A stretch of DNA of 64,000 nucleotides from Micropterix aruncella (lineage: Eukaryota; Arthropoda; Insecta; Lepidoptera; Micropterigidae), in NCBI GenBank assembly GCA_944548615.1, contig OX155954.1:3825335-3889334 (forward strand). The letters run 5' to 3'. Within the stretch, counting starts at the first letter, position 1, and each line of letters opens with the position of its first letter. This document shows positions 1 through 10,978 of this stretch, piece by piece. Below the pieces are notes generated by a model. The model saw only the letters and a list, made by a program, of their open reading frames with translations, was not told the DNA's origin and made no database searches. Both the position numbers and the translations under genes were made by a program.

Positions 1-505
1 ATGGAGGATGACGTTACGAAATAATTCAAAATTTCGAACGTTGCCAACATTTAAAATATGACATTATTAGGCTGCGTTAGTTATCAACGAGCCATTAAAT
101 CGAAATAAAAATAAAAAACCTCCAATGCACAATGAAATGAAAGAAGATACTACAATCTTAATTTCTGACAGAGAAGTTTATACTAAAGACTATATAATAA
201 TATCAAAATAAGGTAAACTTGTATAAAATTGTATAACATTAGCAAATGTATAAAGAAACACGGTAAAAAAACTGTATAATATTTTTATATTTGATAAGGT
301 TTTGTATATAATCCGTTCATAGGATGATGATTCGCAGTAAAATAAAATTAGTAAAAGCTACTTGAATAGCAGCGAAGGAAATCCCAGCTTGGATTGGGAA
401 ACGCTTATGTTTGAATGAGATATACTTACGGATGTGCACGACTTTCGACTGTGCATGTTAGTTTATGGGTCCCTTTACCGTCGACGAACGATCCACTCAT
501 ATCCA
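1..505 (+). repeat. Partial copy of the 624-bp repeat unit
   Basis: The first 505 bases match 57259-57765 with only scattered substitutions, in the same orientation. The copy is cut by the window edge on the left and loses similarity just after the block that ends near 505. The same unit is tandemly arranged at 56927-57985. No coding capacity is evident: reading frames through it are short and shift between copies. Its nature (satellite unit or non-autonomous transposon) is not shown by the sequence. Confidence 0.85.
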
Positions 506-999
506 TATTCTTATTATTTCCAAGACATAAAACTTTTGTTATTTGATTTTGTTAATAATAATAATTGTAATAATAATAATTGTAAAAGAGCTTTCTTAGA
601 TTAAAAAAAATCATAATTTCAGGCAGGTAGGTTAGGCGTGCAATTACTATTCGCGTCTCGCTTCCTTAGTTTGAAAAAAAAACTCATTACCCGGAGTGGA
701 TTAATGCGATTTGATTAAAAAGTTTGCTAGCCTGCCGTGATTTCTCTCTCAGCTTCCTCCTTACACTCTGAGGGAGGTGTTTCGTGAGGTGCATGTAGGA
801 ACGACTGGATCACGTTTGCTAGGGGGTAAACGCGTGACCTGACTTTCGGTTAAGTCGACTTTCCACGTGCAGCTAATCACTTCTCGTTTTTTATTTACGA
901 AAGGTAAGCGATGTGAACGACCTTATGCGTGCCAACGTTTTTCTGCCACGTTTAGAATTCTTCGACTGGCATACATATTCCTGATTTATGCCAGACTAC
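506..999. other. Non-coding stretch, nothing recognised
   Basis: AT-rich sequence with a short AAT-rich run near 545-590. I see no coding frame of use, no tRNA-like boxes and no match to the other repeats in the window. Confidence 0.5.
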
Positions 1000-1145
1000 T
1001 AAATGTATTTATTTATACCTAATTATTTTAGTTCACAAAAAAAGAAACCGTTAGCACTTAAACATAGATTGTGTTGCTCCTAACTAGGCAGAGCCTGTTG
1101 TGACGAGAACACCAGTACACCGGTAAACATACAGCGCATACAATA
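1000..1145 (-). repeat. Probable LINE 3' end relic, antisense
   Basis: This block resembles 56505-56640: both have a TATTTATTTATT-type run, then a region with CCTAACTAG and GAACACCA in the same order. The A/T-rich run at the left edge would be the tail if the element lies on the minus strand. Assignment to a LINE 3' end is an inference from that layout; no protein part remains. Confidence 0.4.
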
Positions 1146-1335
1146 TACAGAAAAAAGAAAAACATTCTGCCGATAATCGTTTCCTGCGATATTTGCAATT
1201 TAAAGATATATTAGCATTTAAAATAACAAATTCAAATTAAATATTGAGTTTAAATAGAAAATCACTGAGAATGGCAGGGAATTGGAAGTGATTAAGAAAA
1301 CGGAGTTGGTCGATGGTATATGGATATATAAGATA

Positions 1336-2035
1336 TATTGGGTGTGTGAATATGACTCCGTCCTTTCGCAATAGGTGTCGTTTGTAGTGCTGCTTAAGTG
1401 TAGGTATTATAAAATGGTAATACTTGTGTCCGATAGAGCTTGAAGTCAGCTGTCAAACGCAGTATGTGACATTTGGTTGAAGTATAAACGAATAGCATTA
1501 ACTCCTTGAAAATGTCGAATGTTATTCCAAATAAACGTCATTTGCGGGAAGTTTTATTACATTATTTTATTGCGAAGAAAGTGCAGCGGAAACTTATCGT
1601 TTGCTTGTGGAAAATTACGGTGAACATGTTCCATCGAATAAAACTTACAGAAAACGGTTTCGTCGATTTAAAAATGATAATTTTTGCATTGAGGATAGAG
1701 ATCATGGATAAAACACCCAACAAATTGAAGATGCTGAATATTAGAATAGAAAATATTATTGGCTCAAGATTTTAGTCAAACACAATTAGAAATGGCTGTA
1801 GCATTAAATGTTGACACGTAAACTGTTGGAAAACGTTTAAAAACAACGGTAAAGGTTCATAAAGTTAGTAACTGGTTTTCACTTGAATTAAAACAAGGAG
1901 ACATTGAACGTCGAAAAACCATTCGTGAAATGCTGCTTCAAAGACAAAATATAAAAGGGTTTTTGCATCAAATAGTTACTGGAGATGAAACATGGATTTG
2001 TTATGAGAATCCGAAACGTAAAAAAGCTGTGCGCC
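1336..2035 (+). pseudogene. Mariner (DD34D) transposase pseudogene, 3' truncated
   Basis: The left end TATTGGGTGTGTGAATATG near 1336 resembles that of the second copy at 18102. The transposase would start at 1512 (MSNVIPNKRHLREVLLHYF, typical of mariner N-termini) and run through an AAETYR-like helix-turn-helix region only after frame changes. Near 1974-2025 the frame reads VTGDETWICYENPKRKKA, which holds the first catalytic Asp of the mariner DDD triad. Several frameshifts and stops interrupt the reading, and the copy ends abruptly around 2035 where a short GC-rich direct repeat begins. The second and third catalytic residues and the right terminal repeat are missing. It is inert. Confidence 0.85.
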
Positions 2036-2067
2036 GGTGCCCGTAACCCACTGTGCGCCGGTGCCCG
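2027..2067. repeat. Two copies of a 17-bp motif, 24 bp apart
   Basis: CTGTGCGCCGGTGCCCG occurs at 2027-2043 and again at 2051-2067, a GC-rich direct repeat exactly at the broken right edge of the mariner relic. It may be a repair scar; that is inference. Confidence 0.8.
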
Positions 2068-2515
2068 CATATATCCAAAATAGTTTCAAAACACAATGGT
2101 TATAAATTAAAATATTTAAAAACTAACGCAGATAGATTTTCGATTTTAAAGTTTTGACGTCTCTTTGTCTGAGTATTCATTCATCCGTGAGATCATGCAG
2201 CCTCTGTTTTCATAAGATGATGTTTTCACAGATTCTGATTGTTAGTTCGTTATTTTGTTTCAATTATTTATCTGCATTGTCTATTTCATCTTTTAACGGC
2301 AAAAAACGTAATGTTTATTTAATATTAACTGTGATTTCGTCCACTCTCTATATATTATAGTTAAGCTATTCTGAAATATTAGTTAATATATCTCCGTTTG
2401 CTAGTTAGCAAACGGAGATAGCATTTCAAAAACAAAAAATCGATCCAAATGAAATTATTAAAATTAACAAGTTTATTAATCTCTGCGGAAGGTAGGTAAC
2501 CTTCAGAATGACAAA
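2068..2515. other. Non-coding stretch containing one perfect hairpin
   Basis: No gene seen. A 68-codon frame near 2154-2360 has no recognisable features. The only structure is the hairpin at 2389-2420, listed separately. Confidence 0.5.
2389..2420. repeat. Perfect 15-bp inverted repeat, 2-nt loop
   Basis: Left arm TATCTCCGTTTGCTA (2389-2403), loop GT, right arm its exact complement (2406-2420). A T-run or promoter context is absent, so it is not called a terminator. It is similar in design to the longer palindrome at 17995-18044. Confidence 0.85.
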
Positions 2516-2523
2516 AAATAATA

Positions 2524-2705
2524 TAACAATCGACTGAACTTCACATTAGATTTTATATAACGACATAATTTGATTTCTTATGCGTCCCGTATGACACTGA
2601 CGTTCCGATAAAGTTATTATAACAATTCTCTGAACTTCACATTAGAATTTAATTATCGACATAATTTGAATTCTAATACGTTTCGTATGGCACTGACGTT
2701 CCATT
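2524..2705. repeat. Diverged 97-bp direct duplication
   Basis: Two adjacent blocks share CTGAACTTCACATTAGA (2533 and 2630), then CGACATAATTTGA and CACTGACGTTCC in the same order, offset by 97 bp. They differ at many positions, so the duplication is old. No coding content. Confidence 0.75.
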
Positions 2706-3039
2706 GCGGGAAGCAAACAAAAATACAACAATGGTATATGTATTTTATGCGAATGACGTGCGTTCCCTAAACAATTTAATAAAAAGCAAAGAAACCATGA
2801 ATAAATAAACGGCTTTTTAGTCACGGTTAATAAATTGAGAAACAAAGGATAGATAATGGTACTTTATTTTAAAGGTCTCGCCATATACAATAATATACAT
2901 ATAACGAGCACAACAAAGAAAAGAAATCAATTGAAATCATTTTCCCGTTTCCGTTTGTTATTGTTTGTTGTTGCCGGTGCCAGGTCCCACCGGCCAATTG
3001 GGAACACTTGGCGGCTCACTTAATTATAATCTTTGATTA
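2706..3039. other. Non-coding stretch, nothing recognised
   Basis: AT-rich with a short GC-rich patch near 2975-3010. No coding frame or repeat end recognised. Confidence 0.45.
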
Positions 3040-3480
3040 TATAGGGTATTAGTACCATAGTACGTTCCGGCAACCCTTCTACACCGACGAGATGCAGGTG
3101 TCGCTGATAGCATTGTCCGGCGAATCTAATAGCCATTTATTTGTCAATCTATAATAACATTGGTAATGAATGGTTTTGCACAAAGAATAGATTGATTATA
3201 AAAACCCAATATTTTAACCAATAATTACAATAATAGCATTCAATTATTAGCGCCATCTGTCGCGTTTCCATATAGGCTGATTACATCACAGAAATAATAC
3301 GGGGAGATAGAATACCATATATTACTTTATCTGAACATTGAAGTGCGTAACTATTACGCATTTAAACTAGTATACCAAATAAAAAAATTACATCTTTATG
3401 TAAATAATATTAAAATGTATAAGTTAAGTAAATGTCTCTTAATATATTTTTTAAACCCGATCAGGTTTTCAAGTTGTCTG
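3040..3480 (-). repeat. Rep-B dispersed repeat, antisense copy
   Basis: The reverse complement matches the other Rep-B copies (5680-5990, 32475-33390, 50903-51345). Shared landmarks are the TGATGTAATCAGCCTATAT block, the CGACAGATGGCGC block, the end ATAAATGGCTATTAG, and the TACGTAATAATTACGCACTT-like block. In this copy and in 33030-33390 the similarity continues beyond that end into a region ending near CGTACTATGG. No protein is encoded. Class unknown; a non-autonomous DNA element or Helitron derivative is possible. Confidence 0.75.
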
Positions 3481-4080
3481 AGGGGCAAAGGCACATATGT
3501 AGTTATATATTCGGTCCGCCTGCGTTGCAAGACTGACGTGAAAATTGCTGAATTCTGATGTATATAACCAGGAATAGATTTCCGATTTTCTGATTTTTCT
3601 GAGAGAGGGATGAGATTATACAACTAAGGAGGCATGGTTGAAAACGTAGAAAATCTCTTATAAGATAACACTGCATATCATGATCTCCTTTTCAACCTTC
3701 TTTTATTATTATTGTTGTCTGGTTGGCCATATATAGATACCAAGTTTTCAGTTTGTCATTTCTCGTTTGTCCGGAATTGCCAACTCGATTGTGAACTCGT
3801 AATGTCCGCTCTTTGTATTCACCGCGGCTGCGATTATAGCGAGCATTGGGGCCGCGACTTATTCAGGTATTGCTGCACACATCCGATTTGCATCGAGTTT
3901 ATTTGCGTCCTCAACAATGGTACGAGGTCAACGTTCGGTGGCAGCGCGGACGACAATAGAATAAGATACATCCTGGCGTATTTAAAATTATACATTGATT
4001 ACATTCCAAATGGTCAATTGTATGTGGGCACTAACCAGGTTAGCGGGGTCGGAAACTAATAAATAAAAGTTACAAATTAC
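3481..4080. other. Non-coding or unrecognised; 115-codon open frame inside
   Basis: An open frame at 3712-4059 (+) encodes 115 residues rich in Cys (starts MLSGWPYIDTKFSVCHFSF). I do not recognise it. There is no signal of splicing or conservation I can judge. A TATATA motif near 3729 and a TGGCAGCGCGGAC string near 3941 are faintly reminiscent of an LTR and primer-binding region, but the evidence is too weak for a call. Confidence 0.3.
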
Positions 4081-4450
4081 TCTATATCTGATGCCCGGTG
4101 GAGCCAGTAGTTGGGGTCCCCTTCGCTATAGGTAAGAAAATCATCAGGGACTGCTTAGAGCAGGAACATCGGGCATCCTGGAAACAGAGTCAAGGATATC
4201 GCCAGGCAAAGGCCATGATGGAGCAACCACTTCCTAAGAAAACTAAGGCCCTACTTGACATGAGTAGGACGAATCTTAGAACCACTATCGGTCTGCTCAC
4301 CGGACTCACGACCCTTAAAGCACATCTATTCAACCTTGGCTTGACTGAGAGCAAGGACTGCCGAATATGTGGCAAAGAACCTGAAGACAGCATACACATC
4401 GTTGGTCGCTGCCCAGGCCTCCCCCGCAAAAAGACAAAGTTTACTGGGAC
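4081..4450 (+). pseudogene. Non-LTR retrotransposon ORF2 C-terminus fragment
   Basis: The frame from 4098 reads GVPFAIGKKIIRDCLEQEH, then WKQSQGYRQAKAMMEQPLP, then LLTGLTTLKAHLFNLGL and a zinc-knuckle-like CRICGKEPEDSIHIVGRC. This order (post-RNase H linker then a C-terminal CCHC motif) is what C-termini of RNase H-bearing insect LINEs look like. The protein fragment loses similarity after about 4435. Its residues differ from the LINE at 21622-25246, so it is a different lineage. Only the extreme 3' coding part is present, as expected of 5' truncation. Confidence 0.75.
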
Positions 4451-5679
4451 GAGCCTGTTTACCGAGGGAAATGCACAAATCTTTTTTTTCCATTCAATAA
4501 AATGGTCGCAATATTTTTCAGCGTCAGCTCCTTGATCAAGGAGATGACGCTTTTCTTAACTTTGGATTAGAATTGTTTTCTAGCCATTATATTCAAATTG
4601 CTACACAATAATTTGATAGGATGTAACCGGATGTACATTGTACACTATCAACATAATAATTCTTTTCGAAGTTTTGTTTCTTAACAATGTCTAATGAAAT
4701 ATAATATTAACACAACGAACCTAACCGATTAGGACTATTAATTAGGGAAACTTTAACAGTTCGATTTCGAAACGGCGTTTGGTGTGTAGTGCTTTTGTTA
4801 ATTCTACCACTTAAGCATTAGTAATTAGTATTCTGTGTAATTTCTCTGAAATACACGTTTCACAATTATTGTTACCTAATGCAATATTTACTACATTGTT
4901 ACTAACTGAACTATTTATTAGTAGGTAGAATAGGTAGATACTTCAAAGCCTCTGACCGTTAGTGGTTCGAGAGGTTACAATCGAACCCTGTGGAGCGGTC
5001 AGTTTGTCTATAAAGCGTTTGGTAGCGTTCTTTGCATGGCAGAGTCGATTTCTAAATTAAAATAGCTGATGGTTACAAGTTGTTGGGAATTGAATTGCTA
5101 TTTATTTTATTGCATTTTAACGACACCTTTGTGATATAAGATTTCGTCGACTATCGTCAACCTATTTGATAGTTTCTGATGTATAACTCGCCGTGGACGA
5201 AATCGGTCGAATTTCTCGCCCTAATGGCGACCGTTGCATAAGATCCACCCAAACCGGTCGGCAATAAAATAAAACGAAGAGTCTAAAAACGAGTTTCAGA
5301 TTTCCGCGATCGTAATCTATATTGGCTCGAAAGGCGCTATGTCCCCGAAATGTGACCTCGAAATTATGTGAGTTTATTTCACAAAAATTACAGGTTTAAA
5401 AACAACTGTAGATATAAGTGCGATGTTGTGATTAACGATCTTTCGGATATAATCACACGAATAAATTACACACAACGAAATTAATGTAAATTATGGCGAC
5501 GTCCTCAGCAGAATGACTACGTATATGCTCAAATTTATTGCTCGTGGCTTAGAAAATATTGAATGATTTTTTAATTAAGTATATGAACAGAGGAAGAGTG
5601 TAGGTATGTATGTGTAGAGGAAGTGAACTATATATGAAATACGATCTCATTATCTAATACCATCAAATATATAGCGTAA
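4451..5679. other. Non-coding stretch, nothing recognised
   Basis: AT-rich with small GC patches (for example 5140-5260). No coding frame of note, no inverted-repeat ends and no match to the other repeats in this window were found. Confidence 0.45.
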
Positions 5680-5990
5680 TATATTGCTAATGCTGTACTG
5701 CGATTGACAGCTAGGATTTTACTACGAAACGCAACGTGTAGATGGCGCTCATAGTTAAAAAAATATATTAATCTTCTCTTATGTTCAATATGGCGACGTT
5801 CATGGTATGGCAGTATAGATGGCGCTCTAAACATGTATAAATACGGTATCCTATCCTATCTCGAAATAATACAATAATATAATTTTTAAATTCTAGCTCT
5901 ATTATTTTAATGTTATATACATGATGTAAATTTTTAATTTCGTATACAGGTTTCAATACGTAATAATTACGCACTTTAAGTTATTTGAGT
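5680..5990 (+). repeat. Rep-B dispersed repeat, 3' incomplete
   Basis: It matches 50880-51080 from AGGATTTTACTACGAAACGC through GTTCAATATGGC to TTTCAATACGTAATAATTACG. Two TAGATGGCGCTC motifs lie at about 5739 and 5818. The part found in other copies after the TACGTAATAATTACGCAC block is missing, so the copy is truncated at about 5990. Confidence 0.75.
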
Positions 5991-6784
5991 TATTTCCTCT
6001 ACATTTATTATTCTTTGAATATTTCATTAACTATGAAAGGCATTACATCTGCATGTGTACCTTGGCTCGTGTAGGCTCTGTGCACGATCATATGCTGGTT
6101 AATAACATGCGTTGTGTATACTAATAATAATTCCAATGAACGCTAGCTGCGTGAGCAAAGAGCGTGAGAGGTGCGGCTCGAAGTGTATGAGACTTGATAA
6201 TTTACTGCACCGGCCCATTATATGCATTCAGGATAGAAGCAAATAACAGCTAGCAAATACAAATAAATCGACAGTTTCTATTAATTTGCATCGATTTTCA
6301 ACTGTATGGATATAAAATAAAAACAAAATTGTTAGTTTCTTATCCACCCCTATCTGTCATCCGCCCTATTGTAGGATTCGATGATTAAAATACCAAGTAA
6401 TCATTGAATGAATTAATTATCTATAAATACTGTGAATAAAGAGCCTTAAAAGTAATAAATACAGGCGAATTAGATATGACGCCATAGGTAGACAAAAGAA
6501 ACGTGTTTTAAATATTAATAGTTTCTAATGAGATTTCTTTCACTGTTGTTTTCAAGGTCCAGTCGCAAATGCCGCAATATATAAGATACAAAAAGAATAC
6601 TAATGAAAGGCCTTGATTCTATTATACTGTATTGTGTATTCTTAAGTCGTTCTTCGAAGAATAACTAGAATTTTTATAATAGTTTCAGAATAGCTTATTT
6701 CAGAGATGCATATATAGTAACACGTTGGCTTCTAAATAAAACGGGAGGGGAATGTGAGTAATTGACGATTAATTACTATTATAT
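5991..6784. other. Non-coding stretch, nothing recognised
   Basis: AT-rich sequence without useful open frames or repeat ends that I can identify. Confidence 0.45.
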
Positions 6785-7495
6785 TACTAGCAGACCCGGC
6801 CACGCGTTGCTGTGGCTAAGGTTTTTGTTATATTACATTGTAGTAAACTATTTAAGCACAAAGTTTGTGCTTGCGATGGATAACATGTCAAAATAATTGC
6901 AAACAGCTGACGAATGTTATTGGGCGTTGATGTCAACGCAGCATCGGCAAGCGTTAAGTCCCAATGTTTATCGTCTTCTAGCAATTGCAGTTCACGACAT
7001 GCATCTTGGTATGTATTGAATACTCAACCATTAACTGTTCGCAGAAATTCAAAAGACGTTGGTCCGGGAACATTCACCAATAACAAACGTAAATAGAAGC
7101 ACTCACGTTGCTTTGGATGTACCGTGTAAAGTCGCCCCAATGTCATAGCTTTGAATATGCCTGTAATGGAAGGATGTGGTTGACTTGTACCTTATATGAC
7201 ACGTTTGTTGGTTTAACATAGCAGCACCATCTATTGATTAGTCTTAACTCAATCTAGTCAACAGATATCGCCATCTGTTAAAATCGTTTGGAGCTAACAG
7301 ATAATTGTGAATGTCAAATAATAGACAAATAATTTGCAATAAAATAATATTGCGACTATAAATTAAGATGTAAGCTATCCTATCTTTCAAGTTGGATCAA
7401 ACTGCACACGGTGTGTAAATTTGATTCAAATCGGTTAAGTAGTTTAGTAGTCCATCGCGGACAAACAACGTGACACGTAATTTATATATATTGAT
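6785..7495 (+). repeat. Composite lepidopteran-type interspersed repeat
   Basis: The left edge begins CTAGCAGACCCGGCCACGCG and the right edge carries GTCCATCGCGGACAAACAAC followed by CGTGACACG and a TTTATATATATT run. From general knowledge, both kinds of end are abundant in butterfly and moth genomes. A Helitron helicase fragment lies inside on the opposite strand. Whether the whole block moved as one unit is not shown; no clear target duplication is visible. Confidence 0.55.
6800..7152 (-). pseudogene. Helitron Rep/helicase protein fragment
   Basis: Read on the minus strand, the frame gives TLGRLYTVHPKQRECFYLR, LLLVNVPGPTSFEFLRTVNG, then a TGA stop at 7024-7026, then QDACRELQLLEDDKHWDLTL, ADAALTSTPNNIRQLFAIIL. 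These are hallmarks of the segment just before the Pif1-type helicase domain in Helitron Rep-Hel proteins. Rolling-circle Rep motifs and the helicase Walker boxes are absent, so this is a small internal piece of a large protein (normally well over 1000 residues). The in-frame stop and truncation make it dead. It is flanked by sequences typical of short interspersed repeats, which suggests capture or nesting. Confidence 0.8.
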
Positions 7496-7833
7496 GATTG
7501 TTTTCTAGTTACTGTTAATTCAGTATATCAAATCAGTATATTTTACGTTTTTCAAGTATTTATTGTTATATGGACTACTATTTTGAGGAAATGCGCCGCA
7601 ACCAGTTTTGCAACAGAGGGCACCGCGCATCATGTATCAGGTAACGACCAGGACCTCATGCAGAGATTATTTCAGTATTCGGCGTTCATACTCAAGGGCA
7701 GCATCGAACAGACAACGCAACTAATGCTGATTTTCACTGTCACCATACCTAGGTAGCTCCCTTTTATGCGTAACCCGAATAAGACTGGCAAAAGTACAGA
7801 AAAGTTACTTATACCTTAAAATTTTAATCCTAC

Positions 7834-9144
7834 AGGGTCCGCCATGTAACGTTTTTTTTTTCAACTAGTGCTTATTTCGTGTATGGCAACACTTACCTCA
7901 TGTCTGATTTGACAGATAATTAGTTTTATCCTTCCGCTGAACGAATATGGTTGTGTATACGCTTGAACAACGCTGGGAAATCTTGCGACATTACTTTGAA
8001 AATCATGGTAATGTTGCAGAATGTGTGCGAAAATTGCGTACGGATTTTGGAAGAAGAGAAGCACCGTCAGCTCCGTATGTTCGTTACCTTGTGAAAAAAG
8101 TGAAAGAAACTGGCATCCTCATCGATAAACCAACGCGTGAAAAGCCAAAAACAGTGCGTACACCCGAGAATATTGCTGCTGTGGCCGAAAGTGTGCGTGA
8201 ATCGCCATCAACATCAGTTCACCGTCGTTCTCAACAATTGGACATTTCGCAGACATCATTGAGACGAATTTTGCGTAAAGACCTTGGTATGACGCCGTAC
8301 AAAGTCCAATTGGTTCAGGAGTTGAAGCCAACTGACCATCCAATGCGTTTTCGCTTCGCTAAGTGGGCCTGCGATCGACTTGCAGAAGATGCGGATTTTG
8401 CCAAAAAAATCATCTTTTCAGATGAAGCTCATTTCCATCTTGGCGAGTATGTAAACAAGCAGAATTGTCGCATTTGGGGCACAGAAAACCCGCACGCATT
8501 CATTGAAAAGCCGGTGCACCCAAAACGAGTCACTGTTTGGTGCGGATTTTGGTCTAGAGGCATAATTGGGCCATTTTTCTTCGAAAATGAGCAAGGAGTG
8601 GCCGTTACCGTCAATGGCGATCGTTATCGGGCCATGTTGAACGAATTTTTGTTCACAGAAATTGAAGAGGAGGATATTGGCAACATTTGGTTTCAACAGG
8701 ACGGCGCTACGTGCCACACAGCCAACGCTACACTTGATGTTTTGCGCCCTGTTTTTGAAAATCGCATTATCAGCCGCAGAGCTGATGTCGTTTGGCCGTG
8801 CACCTCGGAGCTGCGATTTGACACCGTTGGACTACTTTTTGTGGGGTGCCGTCAAAGATAAGTGTTACGCCGACAAACCAGAGACAATTGACGCTTTAAA
8901 GGACAATATTCGTGAAGCCATTGGTGAAATACAGCTGCACACAATCGATAATGTACCTACTTAAAAATTGGACCCATCGTGTAGGCTACTGCATGGCCAG
9001 CGGAGGCAGCCATTTGAATGAAATTATTTTCCATCATTAACCGGAGGGATTGTACTTTCAAATAAAAAAAGAAATTTGAAAAAATATTCAGTAGTTTTTT
9101 TTTATAGCATTTTCAAAAAAAAAAAAGTTATTTGGCATACCCTT
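7834..9144 (+). mobile_element. Tc1/mariner superfamily element, maT-like (DD37D), 1311 bp
   Basis: The left end CAGGGTCCGCCATGTAACG and the right end, which on the reverse strand reads AAGGGTATGCCAAATAAC, form imperfect TIRs of about 28 bp that run into poly-T/poly-A tracts. A TA dinucleotide flanks each side (7832-7833 and 9145-9146), the standard target of this superfamily. The insertion point is confirmed by Rep-A copy 2, which is uninterrupted at about 25719. It carries a single broken transposase gene, so it cannot move itself. Confidence 0.88.
7947..9040 (+). pseudogene. DD37D-type (maT-like) transposase with two frameshifts
   Basis: The start MVVYTLEQRWEILRHYFENH is followed by an N-terminal helix-turn-helix region and the QLDISQTSLRRILRKDLGM second DNA-binding part. 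The catalytic core shows FSDEAHFHLGEYVNKQN (first Asp) and WFQQDGATCHTANATL (second Asp). Near 8796-8804 the frame shifts by +1, after which RSCDLTPLDYFLWGAVKDK supplies the third Asp; counting through a one-base insertion gives 37 residues between the second and third Asp. A second +1 shift near 8957-8960 precedes NWTHRVGYCMASGGSHLNEI and the stop at 9038-9040. Length and layout are otherwise complete (about 360 codons). It sits alone between TIRs. Either shift could also be a 4-bp insertion. Confidence 0.88.
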
Positions 9145-9297
9145 TATAATCTTCTTTCTACCACTATTAAACAGCTGGAGGACGTAAAATAAAAAAAAAA
9201 ACCATTCAGATGCTAGTAGGGTCTTTCTATGATCTGACCGTATTCGACGGCCATAACTTTAAAAGATTGTACCTAATTACATAATAGTATTATGTTA

Positions 9298-9607
9298 GGG
9301 GCTCCCTAGACGATCAAGCATGCTTGTCAAGCATCGCGTCGCGGCCTGGGAGGGGATCGTAAACCGCAGGGAAAATGCAAATATTTTTTAAAATATTTAC
9401 TAAAAATGCCTAATTTTGTAGTTTTATACCAGGGAGTCAAGTCATTCATCAATTAATTACGTCTAATTAACGTGACTCCCTGGCATAAACTACAAAATTA
9501 GGCATTTTTGGTAATTATAAAAAAAAAAGTATGTTTCCTGCGGTTTACGATCCCCCCAGCTCGCGACGCGATACTTGACAAGCATGCTTGATCGTCTAGG
9601 GAGCCCC
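9298..9607. mobile_element. Fold-back MITE with TTA/TAA flanks (310 bp)
   Basis: The two halves are near-complete reverse complements: GGGGCTCCCTAGACGATCAA at the left end and its complement at the right, meeting at a short centre near 9440-9480. The left flank is TTA, the right flank TAA. A full second copy (47879-48187) has TTA on both sides, and a right half survives at 31508-31686. A 3-bp TWA target site and GG-starting TIRs fit PIF/Harbinger MITEs; that class is an inference. No coding capacity. Confidence 0.8.
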
Positions 9608-10040
9608 TAAGAATGCATGGACACATTGTCTGACTATATTGCTTTCATGTCATACAAAGCAACAATAATTAAAAAAACAGCATCCATTAAAAATATTGAT
9701 TTTATTGATTTTTTTAAATATTGTTGACATTTTTGGATATTTTTAAAATATTTCTTTCATTATTCTACTTATCGTTTTTTTTTCAAATTATTATTTTGAC
9801 TGTTTATATGATCTCATTCTAACAATTCACGATTATTTTTAATTATTATATTCAGTTATGATACCGAACTTATTAAATTTTCTATTTGTATTTAAAATAG
9901 GCAAGATAATCAAACTATCATGCAAAAAGCTTGTAGTAACTACCTGATAGAGTATCTTTTATATTACTACTTATAGTACATTGGGACACGTCCAAAACCG
10001 GTAAGTTCGCAGATGAGATAAGAATGTAATTAATGTAAGT

Positions 10041-10978
10041 ATATCTTGTTGTTAGTGTAAATTTAAGTTTAGTAATAAATCAAGTACTATGTACCACCAC
10101 GACACAACTTGTCTGATGAGGTTTTAAAATCAGAGTAAACATTATAGTTGTGTAGTAGTAGTTGTATATTTTGACAAATAAATGAAATGAAATTAAAAAT
10201 TAAAATTCTATTTTCATTCCCCCCAGTCTACTTTAATCATTAATTTCCCACATAGGCAGGAATTCTAGCTGAGATTTATATAAACAATGAATAACTCTTT
10301 CATAAAATTGTGACCGATTGGCCTTAATTAATGAGTATACGAATGAGCCCGGTGGTAACGGGATGTTATCTTCGACGTATCTGCCAGTAATTACTAAGCG
10401 CGAGCGGCAAGTCTGTGAGACCAGTGCGACGACCACACCTGCTTTAATCAACAGCTTTGCCGTCCGTTAGTGAAAGGTAAACGTACAAGATGCCGACCCC
10501 GCGTTTGTGCAGTTGCAGTACTACAAATATCTACACGTTTCCGAGCGAGATGAATAACAAAATTCCACTACAAATGTCAAGAACGATGGCTGATACGTCC
10601 GGAGTAATAAATTAAACGGACGAAATATCTGATCAGGAGGCCGAAACGGGTTTTATTCAAGCCATCTTTTATTGAACGAATTCAGAAATCGGTGTCAAGG
10701 ACCATCCGTTCGTATGCTTGCCCAGTTGTGCAGTTTTGTAAGTTGCGCACGATGCTGTAAATTTTGAGAGGTTGATACTAAGCCGCGGAAGCGAATATAC
10801 TCTCATTTACATATAAAATTAGTAGATAGTAAATTTCAAAAGATGGCGATGATTGCAATTTATGCGTTTAGAGCGGTATTTGTAGCGCAGTCGATGTCAT
10901 GCATTCATGATTACTACCCCCCACCTACTACTTATAGTTGTAGTACTGTACTACATTATATTATTGCAGTATTAGTAC
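10041..10978. other. Non-coding stretch, nothing recognised
   Basis: A poly-A-like end (AAATAAATGAAATGAAATT near 10178) could be the tail of a retroposed sequence, but no body is recognisable. Short open frames at 10233-10451 (-) and 10843-11034 (+) have no recognisable features. Confidence 0.4.

Larger units (their letters stand above)
7706..10040 (+). repeat. Rep-A dispersed repeat, copy 1, with two nested insertions
   Basis: Outside its insertions it aligns with 25593-26640 and with the reverse complement of 53425-54590. Landmarks are CGAATAAGACTGGCAAAAGT, TTAAACAGCTGGAGGACGTA, TTCTATGATCTGACCGTATT, ATCATGCAAAAAGCTTGTA and GACACGTCC followed by a TAAGTTCGC-type block. It encodes nothing recognisable. 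Two foreign elements interrupt it: the DD37D-type transposon (7834-9144) and the TTA-flanked MITE (9298-9607). Class of Rep-A is unknown and terminal repeats are not obvious. Confidence 0.85.

Noticed and set aside
2389..2420. Rho-independent terminator
   Set aside because: The context is eukaryotic and no U-tract follows.
3712..4059. LTR or primer-binding region of a Ty3-type element
   Set aside because: A TATATA box and a TGGCAGCG string are not enough; no paired LTR, polypurine tract or Gag/Pol frame is present.
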